From positions 1 to 52,531 of the forward strand of contig NZ_VCKW01000023.1 of assembly GCF_005889715.1 (NCBI RefSeq): a stretch of 52,531 nt of DNA. Reading direction: 5' to 3'. This document shows, one piece after another, positions 46,124 to 52,531 of this stretch (the stretch's first letter is position 1; each line of letters starts with the position of its first letter). This DNA is from Actinomadura soli. GTDB taxonomy: Bacteria; Actinomycetota; Actinomycetes; Streptosporangiales; Streptosporangiaceae. The notes beneath the pieces were generated by a model, which was not told the origin of the DNA, made no database searches, and saw only the letters and a program-made list of their open reading frames with translations. Made by a program: the position numbers and the translations under genes.

Positions 46124-46243
46124 ATGGCGAACTGCCCCGATTGTGGCGCTTCCACCTCGGCAAGCAAGGGTTCATCGACACCCGCCCATCAAAAGCCAGG
46201 GTCACGGCAGTCATGTCCGGGTGCGGGTAAGCCCGCTACGTGA
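46124..46243 (+). CDS. Possible 39-residue zinc-ribbon-like peptide
   Basis: ATG 46124 opens MANCPDCGAS, with a CxxC knuckle, then a Ser/Thr/Pro-rich tail with a third Cys (QSCPGAGKPAT) and stop at 46241. GAGGGTGA lies 8 bases upstream. It is short and of low complexity after residue 10, so it may instead be the remnant of a larger zinc-binding protein. A perfect terminator-like hairpin begins 10 bases after the stop, which supports an expressed unit. Confidence 0.4.
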   Translation: MANCPDCGASTSASKGSSTPAHQKPGSRQSCPGAGKPAT

Positions 46244-46252
46244 CACACGACG

Positions 46253-46291
46253 GCCCCCCGGGGTACTCATGAGATGAGTACCCCGGGGGGC
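46253..46291. terminator. Perfect 18-bp hairpin with 3-base loop
   Basis: GCCCCCCGGGGTACTCAT (46253-46270) and its exact complement (46274-46291) flank GAG. ATTGTTGT follows. This is by far the longest perfect stem in the island. It is probably a terminator, effective on both strands, separating the left (XRE1) and right (XRE2) halves. Confidence 0.75.
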
Positions 46292-46314
46292 ATTGTTGTA
46301 CCGCCTCGCCTTAG

Positions 46315-46469
46315 ATGTCGTGTCGGCTGACCACGGGAGGGACTTCATCGTCCAGGGCGTACGGGTGACCAGTGCCGAAGTGCGTAGCCGGATGGATATC
46401 CCAGACCACGAAGACTGTGTAGAAGTCCCGAAGTCGGGGGCGCTGAGGGCTCTGCTCAGCGAAGGGTAG
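46315..46469 (+). pseudogene. Frameshifted copy of the DUF6879-partner small protein
   Basis: From 46328 the DNA matches 47861 onward (second half of the 47623 gene). One A is missing after GGGAGGGA, so an ATG at 46315 reads out of frame within 20 codons. Beyond the shift the intact frame would give FIVQGVRVTSAEVRSRMDIPDH and the family end to TAG 46467. A 3-base GGG insertion is also present. It has lost the first half present in the full copy. Confidence 0.8.
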
Positions 46470-46508
46470 ACCTTGGAACTGATCACAGGTGAAGCACGAC
46501 GTGAGTTC
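46328..46508 (+). repeat. Direct repeat copy A (matches 47861-48039)
   Basis: About 180 bases shared with the 3' part of the 47623 gene and the start of the 48004 gene, with scattered substitutions, one 1-base gap and one 3-base insertion. It ends at CGTGAGTTC, where similarity switches to DUF397 copy 3. Confidence 0.9.
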
Positions 46509-46541
46509 CGGCGCCTAGCTGAAGTGATCAAGAGCATCTAG
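46473..46541 (+). pseudogene. Chimeric mini-frame: DUF6879 start fused in frame to DUF397 end
   Basis: TTG 46473 gives LELITGEARREF, the opening of the DUF6879 gene at 48004, and continues without a break into RRLAEVIKSI, the C-terminus of DUF397 copy 3, then TAG. The switch occurs in the 9-base word CGTGAGTTC (46500-46508) found in both parents at 48031-48039 and 45280-45288. The 22-residue product is unlikely to be functional; it marks a recombination joint. Confidence 0.85.
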
Positions 46542-46687
46542 AACGACCCAAGCCTCCACCCCACGGTGCCGTCTCGGTTGCGTTGGCGACAGGACGAAGT
46601 GTGGTGTGCGCTACTTGAGGTTGTCCGGTGAGCCGAAGAACGTCGTGTGTTGACGCACGCTGTGCGCAACCACGGTGGGAGGCATCC

Positions 46688-46951
46688 ATGGCTGCTCTAC
46701 GGTTGCTTGTACTCGACCCCGGCACGGATGGTGGTCACTGCCCTGCTGTTTTCGTGGACGGCACCACGGGTGACCTGCTGTTCCAGGGCTCTCACGTGAC
46801 GTGTGAGGGTGTGCTGGCGGAGGTCGACGGGCTCAGCCGCATTGGTCCGGACGAGATCGTCGGGCGCATCCCGGCTCGGATGCGGGGAGCCCTCTTGCGA
46901 GCGCTGATGGAGGCGGATGATGCGGACGCTGGAACTGAAGGACTTCGGTGA
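46688..46951 (+). CDS. Small partner protein preceding DUF6879 (copy 1)
   Basis: 87 residues from ATG 46688 (GGGAGG upstream). GDLLFQGSHVTCEGVLAEVD and DEIVGRIPARMRGALLRALMEADD line up with the pattern (Y/F)-I-V-Q-G-x-x-V-T...VP...L seen twice in the 47623 protein. So it belongs to the same small family that habitually precedes DUF6879 genes. No function is known. Its last 32 bases overlap the next gene start, implying coupled synthesis. Confidence 0.7.
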   Translation: MAALRLLVLDPGTDGGHCPAVFVDGTTGDLLFQGSHVTCEGVLAEVDGLSRIGPDEIVGRIPARMRGALLRALMEADDADAGTEGLR

Positions 46952-47017
46952 CCTGATCGGCGAGTGCACGACTCAGGCTCTCCACCTTGAGATGCGTGAC
47001 GCGTACGTGCCCTCTGA
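46906..47017 (+). repeat. Direct repeat, 5' end of DUF6879 gene (matches 45361-45472)
   Basis: Intact parent of the truncated duplicate 1545 bases upstream; about five mismatches over 112 bases. Confidence 0.9.
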
Positions 47018-47438
47018 TCCGTCCTTCATAGCTTTCACCGGTGGTCCTGCCCACGATCGCACTCAGCGTGAGCGTGACTGGCACGACTTGATCGCCCCGG
47101 CCGTGGCACGAGGCGTTGCGGTGCGCCGGGCGCGGATCGTGTCCGAGCCCGTGACGCCTTACATCAGGTTCGAGCACGCCGTCACCGCGTCGATGAATCT
47201 CGCCGCCGGCGAGGAGGTGCGATGGCTCCCGCGCCGTCAAGCATCGGACCTGGCTCTACCGGGCAACGATTTCTGGTTGTTCGACGAACGGCTGGTCCGC
47301 TTCCATCATTTCGCGGGTGACGGCGAGCACATCGTCGATGAGCTGACAGACGACGCTGCTGCGATCAAGCTGTGCGCATCGGCCTTCGCCGCCGTCTGGG
47401 AACGAGCGATCGATCACCGGGAGTATGCGATTTCCTGA
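46920..47438 (+). CDS. DUF6879 family protein, copy 1
   Basis: 172 residues. Family pattern: FGDLIGECTTQALHLEMRDAY, AVRRARIVSEPVTPYIRFEHAVT, NLAAGEEVRWLPRRQASDLALPGNDFWLFDERLVRFHHFAGDG and KLCASAFAAVWERAIDHREY. It is soluble and is found beside XRE/DUF5753 genes in many actinomycetes. The domain between the RARIVSEP and DFWLFD motifs also recalls the effector part of DUF5753, so a role as a regulatory partner is plausible. ATG 46920 is better spaced from GGAGG (46909-46913) than 46917. Confidence 0.88.
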   Translation: MRTLELKDFGDLIGECTTQALHLEMRDAYVPSDPSFIAFTGGPAHDRTQRERDWHDLIAPAVARGVAVRRARIVSEPVTPYIRFEHAVTASMNLAAGEEVRWLPRRQASDLALPGNDFWLFDERLVRFHHFAGDGEHIVDELTDDAAAIKLCASAFAAVWERAIDHREYAIS

Positions 47439-47622
47439 CGCCTGAACACCCGCGCCGTCACGCCCTCCTCGCCGTCCCCACCGTCCAGCGTCCAAGCCCC
47501 GACCCCGGCCTGCTGTCCGATGATCTCTGCATGCCCGGGCACGGTGGTAGGCATTGACGCCCTTAGCCTCATGTTGGACGCTCAAGTTGAAACATCCGTA
47601 AATCCTTGGGCTGGAGGCATCG

Positions 47623-48000
47623 GTGCGCCTTACGTTCCTGGGCAAGGATTCGAAGCCGGACGAGTCCCCGACGCTGTACGCGACCGACACGGCCACCTAC
47701 ATCGTTCAGGGCTGGGTCGTGACTGATCTTGAACTCCTGGCGAAGCTGGATGTCCCCGAAGGGGAGACGATCGTGGAGGTTCCGCAGGGGCTCTTCGTTC
47801 ATCTCATCAACGATGGTGTCTCGGGGCGCGTGACAAGCTGGGCCCCACCGATCGTCCACGTGACCACGGGAGGGAACTTCATCGTCCAGGGCATGCGAGT
47901 GACCAGCACGGAAGTGCGTAGCCGGATGGATATCCCAGACCACGAAGACTGTGTAGAAGTCCCGAAGTCGGCGCTGAGGGCTCTGCTCAGCGAAGGGTAG
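47623..48000 (+). CDS. Internally duplicated DUF6879-partner protein
   Basis: 125 residues from GTG 47623 (GGAGG upstream). Two tandem copies of a ~55-residue domain are visible. The first has TLYATDTATYIVQGWVVTD and IVEVPQGLFVHL. The second has HVTTGGNFIVQGMRVTSTEV and CVEVPKSALRALL. In relatives this is normally a single-domain protein of 60-70 residues, so a gene fusion or duplication has occurred. It is 3 bases before the DUF6879 gene, in an apparent operon with it and XRE2. The 184 bases upstream hold no gene. Confidence 0.8.
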   Translation: MRLTFLGKDSKPDESPTLYATDTATYIVQGWVVTDLELLAKLDVPEGETIVEVPQGLFVHLINDGVSGRVTSWAPPIVHVTTGGNFIVQGMRVTSTEVRSRMDIPDHEDCVEVPKSALRALLSEG

Positions 48001-48039
48001 ACCTTGGAACTGATCACAGGTGAAGCACGACGTGAGTTC
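47861..48039 (+). repeat. Direct repeat copy B (matches 46328-46508)
   Basis: Intact counterpart spanning the second domain of the 47623 gene and the first 12 codons of the 48004 gene. Confidence 0.9.
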
Positions 48040-48522
48040 TTTAGTACCTTCCGCCGCGAAGCGCTGCACTTGGAGATGCGCGACACCTACGGAACCCAGG
48101 CGGAGCAACCCTACTTGAAGAAATGGGTGACCGGGGAACGGGACGACCGGGAGTGGCTCCGACCATGGTTCGAAACGGTGCGGTCCGCCGTCCAAGCGGG
48201 AAAAACAATCCGGCGAGCGCGGATCGTCTCAGAGCCCATTACCGACTATCAACGCTGGGTGCTGTCGGACTCGCATCTGTTCACCGAGGCGGGGGAGCAG
48301 ATCGTATGGGTTCCGCGTCGGCTAGTATCGGGCGTCGCCCTGCCGGGTAATGACTTCTGGCTCTTCGACGAAGCGGCCGCGATCTTTTCCGTCTTCGCTG
48401 GAAATGGCGAGGTCGTCGAGCGGCAGCTCTGGAAAGAGCCCGATGTCCTGCGGTTGTGCAAGACGGCCTTCGAGAGCGTCTGGCGCCTGGGCATCCACGA
48501 CCACGAGTACAAGCCCGTCTGA
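48004..48522 (+). CDS. DUF6879 family protein, copy 2
   Basis: 172 residues from TTG 48004. Same layout as copy 1: REALHLEMRDTYG, TIRRARIVSEPITDYQRWVLSDS, EAGEQIVWVPRRLVSGVALPGNDFWLFDEAAAIFSVFAGNGEV, LCKTAFESVWRLGIHDHEY. It lies three bases after its small partner and seven bases before the XRE2 start, so partner-DUF6879-XRE form one operon. This directly links DUF6879 to XRE/DUF5753 regulation. Overall identity to copy 1 is modest, so the pair is old, unlike the recent DNA repeats around them. Confidence 0.88.
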   Translation: MELITGEARREFFSTFRREALHLEMRDTYGTQAEQPYLKKWVTGERDDREWLRPWFETVRSAVQAGKTIRRARIVSEPITDYQRWVLSDSHLFTEAGEQIVWVPRRLVSGVALPGNDFWLFDEAAAIFSVFAGNGEVVERQLWKEPDVLRLCKTAFESVWRLGIHDHEYKPV

Positions 48523-48529
48523 ACCATCC

Positions 48530-49372
48530 GTGTCCAGCCAGGTGCAGCAGGCCAGGGCGGCATTCGGTGCTCGTCTCCGGGACATGCGCAAGGATGCGCG
48601 ACTCACGGGGCGGGCGCTCGCCTCGCTCTCAGGTGTCCATTTCACCAAGGTATCCCGCATCGAGAACGGACGGCAGAATCCAAGCGAGGACGACATAAGG
48701 GCCTGGTGCAGCGCCTGCAAAGCAGAGGATCAGATAGCCGATCTCATCGCTACCCTTCGAGGCATCGAAGGAATGTGGCTGGAGTGGCAGCGGCAGCTTC
48801 GCGGTGGTCTCAAGCGTCTCCAGGAGAAATCCTTCCCCCTGTACGAAGGCACCGCTCGCTTTCGAGTGTACGAGTCGGACGTCATACCTGGGATTCTCCA
48901 GACGGCTGAATACTGTATGGAAATCCTCAAAATCGCGGGAGAATTCTACGGTTCGGACGCAGACCTTGATGCTGCCGTGGAGGCTCGCATGGAGCGGCAG
49001 CGCTATCTGTACCGTGGACACCGAAGGTTTGCCTTCGTCATCGAGGCGAGGACGCTGACGACCATCTTCGGCGGCGGTGATGTCATGCTCGGACAACTTG
49101 ACCGGCTTCTCGCTGTAATGACCTTGCCCCGAGTTTCTCTCGGCATCATCCCCAACGACATCGTGCGCCGCCTGTGGCCGGGCGAAGGATTCTGGATCTT
49201 TGATGATCTGCTTGTGAAGATTGAGACGACCTCGGCAGGGATCAAGGTCACACAGCCGCGCGAGATCGGACTTTTTGAGAAGGCGTTCACGGTGCTGCAA
49301 GGACAGGCCGTCTACGGGCAGGACGCCCGTGGGCTGATCAACGAGGCCATGGCTCGCCTGCAACATTTGTAA
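48530..49372 (+). CDS. XRE family regulator with DUF5753 domain, second
   Basis: 280 residues from GTG 48530. The HTH (about 5-65) reads ARAAFGARLRDMRKDARLTGRALASLSGVHFTKVSRIENGRQ. The DUF5753 domain reads RFRVYESDVIPGILQTAEYCMEIL, YRGHRRFAFVIEARTLTTIFG, LPRVSLGIIPNDIVRR, EGFWIFDDLLVKIETTSAGIKV. The frame extends upstream to 48350, but that part is a shadow of the DUF6879 gene. It is only distantly similar to XRE1. It is followed after 143 bases by a divergent DUF397 gene. Confidence 0.93.
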   Translation: MSSQVQQARAAFGARLRDMRKDARLTGRALASLSGVHFTKVSRIENGRQNPSEDDIRAWCSACKAEDQIADLIATLRGIEGMWLEWQRQLRGGLKRLQEKSFPLYEGTARFRVYESDVIPGILQTAEYCMEILKIAGEFYGSDADLDAAVEARMERQRYLYRGHRRFAFVIEARTLTTIFGGGDVMLGQLDRLLAVMTLPRVSLGIIPNDIVRRLWPGEGFWIFDDLLVKIETTSAGIKVTQPREIGLFEKAFTVLQGQAVYGQDARGLINEAMARLQHL

Positions 49373-49515
49373 ACATCCTGGGATGCGGCGGTAGAACGCT
49401 CGTAGCGTTTTGGACATGAGCCAGGGCGGACGGCTTCCCGAGCAGGTCACTACACCCGGCCATGCCGTCCGCCGGGAGGTTCCAAGCGCGGTAACGGCCG
49501 TGCCATGGAGGCTTC

Positions 49516-49740
49516 ATGGAGGAGCTGATGAAACGACCGTACGAGTTCGTCAAGGGCACGCTGTGCAACGGAGAGAACTCCGGGTGCGGGTGTGTGGAGG
49601 TGGCCACCAACCTGGTCGATGACAAGGACGGCGGCGTGGTCGCCGTCCGGGACACCAAGACCGGTGCCGTGCTGGAGTTCGACCGCCACGAGTGGGAGGG
49701 CTTCCTCAAGAGCGCCAAGAACAACGAATTCGACATCTAG
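49516..49740 (+). CDS. Divergent DUF397 family protein
   Basis: 74 residues from ATG 49516 (GGAGG four bases upstream); ATG 49528 with its own GGAGG is equally possible. RPYEFVKGTLCNGENSGCGCVEVATNLV, GVVAVRDTKTGAVLEFDRHEWEGFL keeps the CVEVA, VAVRD and W..F features of DUF397, with an insertion (DDKDGG) and two extra Cys. It is the probable partner of XRE2. An AT-richer stretch with TTTGTAAACATCC lies between the two genes. Confidence 0.75.
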   Translation: MEELMKRPYEFVKGTLCNGENSGCGCVEVATNLVDDKDGGVVAVRDTKTGAVLEFDRHEWEGFLKSAKNNEFDI

Positions 49741-49805
49741 CGGACATCAGGCGCCGGGCCCCGTTCTGGTTGCTCGGGGCCCCGCACAGCGAGAGGCTCC
49801 GATCC

Positions 49806-50237
49806 GTGGGCATCCGGCCGTTCGACTATGACGGCTACTGGCGGGACGAGACCCGCGATGATTGGCGGCGGCGCGGGCTGCACTGGCACTGTTACGCGTC
49901 CCGGATGGACGGCAACGCCTACGGCGACGATCCCGCCCGCCGGGACGTGACCAGCGAGTTGGCTCCCAGAGAGATCCGCGACTGGCTCCGCAAACCGACG
50001 CGTGGCATTCGGCGGGCGTCCACGGCGCCCGAGGACGCGGTCGCCTGGCTCCGCGCCCAGTGGGAGCCCATCAAGAGTCAGGTGGGTCGGGAGGCCACGG
50101 CGGTCACCGATGAGGCACGGTTCGGGATCGCGCTCTACAACCTGCGATGCGGCAACGACGTTTGCTGGGGGTTCTGGCTGAACGCGTCCGTCCACCTGCA
50201 CCTCGCCGTCCTGGGCACCGACAGGTCATGCCATTAG
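49806..50237 (+). CDS. Unrecognised small protein next to the DUF397 gene
   Basis: 143 residues from GTG 49806 with GAGAGG upstream. It is Trp- and Arg-rich: FDYDGYWRDETRDDWRRRGLHWHCYASRMDG, EIRDWLRKPTRGIRR, EDAVAWLRAQWEPIKSQVG, FGIALYNLRCGNDVCWGFWLNASVHLHLAV. It looks like a compact soluble domain with a few Cys and His. No family recognised. The frame is open further upstream through the DUF397 gene, but composition becomes non-coding-like. Confidence 0.6.
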   Translation: MGIRPFDYDGYWRDETRDDWRRRGLHWHCYASRMDGNAYGDDPARRDVTSELAPREIRDWLRKPTRGIRRASTAPEDAVAWLRAQWEPIKSQVGREATAVTDEARFGIALYNLRCGNDVCWGFWLNASVHLHLAVLGTDRSCH

Positions 50238-50287
50238 CAGCGATACTCCTGGACGATCGGGGTGCGCGGAGTCTTGGCTGTTCCGGG

Positions 50288-50346
50288 GCTTTGCGGGACA
50301 GCAGGGACCCGAACGGGCCGAAGCTGCTGGTGCCCCGGGGCGGGCC
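50288..50346 (+). pseudogene. DUF397 fossil
   Basis: The frame reads ALRDSRDPNGPKLLVPRGG, a clear match to the VRDSKDPDGPKLLVSRR core of DUF397 copies 1-3. There is no N-terminal half and no conserved C-terminus; the frame runs on into unrelated sequence. It marks the right edge of the island. Confidence 0.75.
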
Positions 50347-50401
50347 CGGAGCGAGCGCGGCTTGCTTCACGGATGCCCGCTCAGGCCCGCTTCGGTGTCT
50401 T

Positions 50402-50836
50402 CTAGAGGGCCCGGTCGAGGGCTTCGGTCAGGGCGACCGGGGTGACTACGAGGCGGTCGAAGCGCCAGCCGTCTTCGGTGCGGCGCGCCTCGTAGTGGTG
50501 GTACCCGGCCGCGAGGGCCTCGGTCTTGTCGTCGATGACGAACACGGCGATGTCGTGGGCGCGCACTGTGGCGGTCTCGCCGTCGACCTCGATGATGAGA
50601 TTGGACTTGCTGTGCAGGGTGCGGACGTACATGTCGTGGCCCGAGCGCACCAGGTCGATGAGCGCCTCGATGCCGTGGGCGTCTCCGCGCGGGGACGTGA
50701 CGACGACGTCCTCGGTGAAGAGCCGGTCGGTCTCGCCGTAGCGGCCCTCGTCGATCCACAAGCTGTGGCGGGCGACCAGGTCGGCGAGTTCGGCGCGGTC
50801 GGCGAGGGCGCGGATCAGGGTTTCGGTGCTGGTCAT
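50402..50836 (-). CDS. SnoaL-like (NTF2 fold) protein
   Basis: 144 residues from ATG 50836 (AGGAG upstream). SnoaL_4-type cone fold: LIRALADRAELADLVARHSLWIDEGRYGETDRLFTEDVVV, DMYVRTLHSKSNLIIEVDGETATVRAHDIAVF, GYHHYEARRTEDGWRFDRLVV. Members are small isomerases, hydrolases or ligand binders. It is 11 bases downstream of the epoxide hydrolase gene and in the same operon, so it may act on related substrates. The frame to 51037 lies within the hydrolase gene and is not used. Confidence 0.88.
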   Translation of the reverse strand: MTSTETLIRALADRAELADLVARHSLWIDEGRYGETDRLFTEDVVVTSPRGDAHGIEALIDLVRSGHDMYVRTLHSKSNLIIEVDGETATVRAHDIAVFVIDDKTEALAAGYHHYEARRTEDGWRFDRLVVTPVALTEALDRAL

Positions 50837-50847
50837 GATGACTCCTG

Positions 50848-51945
50848 TCACTTGGTGTGGGTGAGGAAGAAGTCCCGGACGTCCTCGGCGAGCAGGTCCG
50901 GCACCTCCATCGCGGCGAAGTGGCCGCCGCGCTCGAACTCCGACCAGTGCCTGATGTCGTACAGCCGCTCGGCCAGCGGCCGCACCGACTGCGTGATGTC
51001 GTGGGCGAACACCGCCACGCCGACCGGGACCGGGCACGGCTCGATCCGCCGCGGGGTCTCGCGGGTCAGCCGCGCCGAGGAGGCCGCGGTGGCGGTCAGC
51101 CAGTACAGCGAGATGTCGGTGAGCATCCGGTCGTCACTGATCTGCGAGCGAGGGTCGGTCCACTGCGCGAAGCGCTCGGCGATCCAGACCAGCTGGCCGA
51201 CGGGCGAGTCGGTCAGGGCGTAGCCGATGGTCTGCGGGGTGAGGGCCTGCAGAGCCTGGTACGGCGGACGGTTCGCCATCAGCTGCCGGACCTTGTCCAG
51301 CCGGGCTTCATCCGTTTCCGACAGTTCGATGTCGGCGTCCGGGTCCGGCCTGGTCGGCAGGTAGTTGACGTGCACCCCGGCGACCTGGTCGGGTGCGACC
51401 GCGCCGAGCGCCATCGAGATGCCCGCGCCGAAGTCGCCCCCGTGGGCGCCGTAGCGCTCGTACCCGAGACGGCGCATGAGCTCGGCCCAGGCCCGCGCGA
51501 CCCGGACGATGTCCCAGCCGCGCTCATGGGTCGGCCCGGAGAAGCCGAAACCCGGGATGGACGGGATCACCAGGTGGAAGTCGCGCGACAGTGGCTCGAT
51601 CACGTCGAGGAACTCCAGGAACGAACCGGGCCAGCCGTGGGTGAGGATCAGCGCGAGCGCGTCCGGTTTCGAGGACCGGACGTGGACGAAGTGGATGTTC
51701 TGTCCCTCGATCTCGGTGGTGAAGTGCGGAAGCTCGTTCAGCCTGGCCTCGTGCCCGCGCCAGTCGTAGCCGGTGCGCCAGTACACGGCGAGCTCCTTCA
51801 GCCGAGCAAGCGGGAAGCCGTAGTCCCACCCGGCGCCGGCGACCTCGTTGGGCCAACGGGTGCGGGAGAGCCGGTCGGTCAGGTCGTCGAGGTCGGCTTG
51901 GGGGACGTCGATGCGGAACGGCTTGATCATGGTCTTCAACTCCAT
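50848..51945 (-). CDS. Epoxide hydrolase (alpha/beta-hydrolase, EHN domain)
   Basis: 365 residues. The N-terminal EHN domain (about 1-100, FRIDVPQADLDDLTDRLSRTRWP) is followed by the hydrolase core. The oxyanion motif HGWPGS is at 103-108, the nucleophile Asp171 is in GGDFGAG, a lid Tyr is in SLYWLT, and the catalytic His is in GGHFAAME near the C-terminus. It belongs to the juvenile-hormone/microsomal-type epoxide hydrolases that open epoxides to diols. ATG 51945 is used (51930 also possible). Divergent from a marR gene with shared operators, so substrate-responsive repression is likely. Confidence 0.92.
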   Translation of the reverse strand: MELKTMIKPFRIDVPQADLDDLTDRLSRTRWPNEVAGAGWDYGFPLARLKELAVYWRTGYDWRGHEARLNELPHFTTEIEGQNIHFVHVRSSKPDALALILTHGWPGSFLEFLDVIEPLSRDFHLVIPSIPGFGFSGPTHERGWDIVRVARAWAELMRRLGYERYGAHGGDFGAGISMALGAVAPDQVAGVHVNYLPTRPDPDADIELSETDEARLDKVRQLMANRPPYQALQALTPQTIGYALTDSPVGQLVWIAERFAQWTDPRSQISDDRMLTDISLYWLTATAASSARLTRETPRRIEPCPVPVGVAVFAHDITQSVRPLAERLYDIRHWSEFERGGHFAAMEVPDLLAEDVRDFFLTHTK

Positions 51946-51952
51946 GGGGATT

Positions 51953-51969
51953 CGTTCGAAGCTCGAACG
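51953..51969. promoter_or_regulatory. Palindrome at the epoxide hydrolase start
   Basis: CGTTCGA-agc-TCGAACG, perfect 7-base arms, centred 15 bases upstream of the hydrolase start codon. It is a candidate operator for the divergent regulator or a second one. Confidence 0.5.
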
Positions 51970-51988
51970 TTCGTGCCACTAACGAAGC

Positions 51989-52009
51989 TATACTGTTAGT
52001 GTCACTAAC
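51989..52009. promoter_or_regulatory. MarR operator overlapping the marR promoter
   Basis: GTTAGTG-t-CACTAAC (51995-52009) is a perfect 15-bp palindrome. A further CACTAAC half-site lies at 51977-51983. The -10-like TATACT (51989-51994) abuts the palindrome, so a bound dimer would block marR transcription. MarR repressors typically use such 15-18 bp dyads. Confidence 0.7.
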
Positions 52010-52029
52010 GCAAGAGGTGGAGGAACCCC

Positions 52030-52506
52030 ATGAGCCCGGCCCCCGAACCCACTCCGGCCCGGCTGCGCGCCATCCCCAGCCGCCTGCTCGCGGGGGCCGC
52101 GGTCGCCGCCGACCGGCTCGTCGGCGAGCGGCTGGCCGCCGAAGGCGCTCGCAAGTGGCACTTCGCCGTGCTGGCCGCGCTCGCCGAAGCCGGTGCCGCC
52201 AGCCAGGCCGAGCTCAGCCGCCGCACCGGCATCTACCGCAGTGACATGGTCGCCGTTCTCAACGAGCTCGCCGATACCGAATACATCCGCCGCGATCCCG
52301 ATCCCGGCGACCGCCGCCGCAACGTCATCACCCTCACCCCCGGCGGCCACCGCCGCCTGGAGCGCCTCGACGCGCTCGTCACCGACGCCCAACGCGAACT
52401 CCTCGCCCCCCTCACCCCCGGCCAGAGGGACGAGCTCACCCGCCTCCTCACCGTCCTGACCGAGTACCACCGCCCCTCGCATCCCCGCCCGCACGACGCG
52501 AAGTAG
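52030..52506 (+). CDS. MarR family transcriptional regulator
   Basis: 158 residues. The winged helix reads RKWHFAVLAALAEAGAASQAELSRRTGIYRSDMVAVLNELADTEYIRRDPDPGDRRRNVITLTPGGHRRL; the DPxDRR wing is the family hallmark. Flanking helices form the dimer. Ligand binding normally releases DNA and derepresses the neighbouring operon, here the epoxide hydrolase and SnoaL-like genes. ATG 52030 has GGAGG at 52018-52022. Confidence 0.93.
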   Translation: MSPAPEPTPARLRAIPSRLLAGAAVAADRLVGERLAAEGARKWHFAVLAALAEAGAASQAELSRRTGIYRSDMVAVLNELADTEYIRRDPDPGDRRRNVITLTPGGHRRLERLDALVTDAQRELLAPLTPGQRDELTRLLTVLTEYHRPSHPRPHDAK

Positions 52507-52531
52507 CCCGTCCAGCCGCGAAGCCCTGAGC

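Noticed and set aside
43036..50346. Integrated phage or conjugative element
   Set aside because: No integrase, excisionase, relaxase, phage structural gene, tRNA-end duplication or att site was found; repeats are internal duplications.

Overview
This window is chromosomal DNA from a high-GC, filamentous-type actinobacterium. It most resembles Streptosporangiales, for example an Actinomadura/Thermomonosporaceae relative. The genus is an inference from gene order, codon use, GTG/TTG starts and the XRE/DUF5753-DUF397-DUF6879 families; no 16S gene is present. The conserved backbone runs tRNA-Thr, tRNA-Met, rpmG, hadA-hadB, murB, a UPF0016 transporter, adenosine deaminase, a secreted protein, an ECF sigma factor pair, an aminotransferase, tRNA-Trp, secE, nusG, rplK, rplA, two LppX-like lipoproteins, rplJ, rplL, a complete mce operon, rpoB and rpoC.

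Layout. 1-4.7 kb holds accessory genes: a class F-type sortase, a MerR regulator with a classic 19-bp-spacer promoter followed by a broken membrane-protein gene, a PP2C-like protein and an unrecognised protein. 4.8-14.1 kb holds a 22-bp minisatellite, the tRNAs, rpmG, the hot-dog dehydratase pair, murB, and a UPF0016 gene behind a yybP-ykoY-type (Mn2+) riboswitch with a readable ribosome-site-sequestering platform. It continues with adenosine deaminase, the secreted protein, the sigma factor pair and aspC. 14.2-21 kb is the secretion/ribosomal-protein cluster. It contains a fossil AMP-ligase fragment after rplA and a leader with an intrinsic attenuator before rplJ-rplL.

21.3-33.1 kb is one tightly packed lipid-import operon: mkl ATPase, two YrbE permeases, six Mce proteins (the fifth a lipoprotein) and two Mce-associated proteins. 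It sits between rplL and rpoB, the interval where Mycobacterium tuberculosis keeps its orphan mkl/mceG ATPase. rpoB carries Asn at the E. coli S531 position of the rifampicin pocket. 40.9-43.1 kb holds small independent enzymes and secreted proteins.

43.0-50.4 kb is the most unusual part: a regulatory island of an RsbW-like ATPase, two XRE/DUF5753 regulators, four intact DUF397 genes (three in an exact 186-bp tandem), two DUF6879 genes each preceded by a small partner, and at least four fossil pieces of these families. Long direct repeats and a chimeric junction at a 9-bp shared word show repeated duplication and recombination. The window ends with a MarR regulator divergent from an epoxide hydrolase-SnoaL operon, with clear palindromic operators between them.
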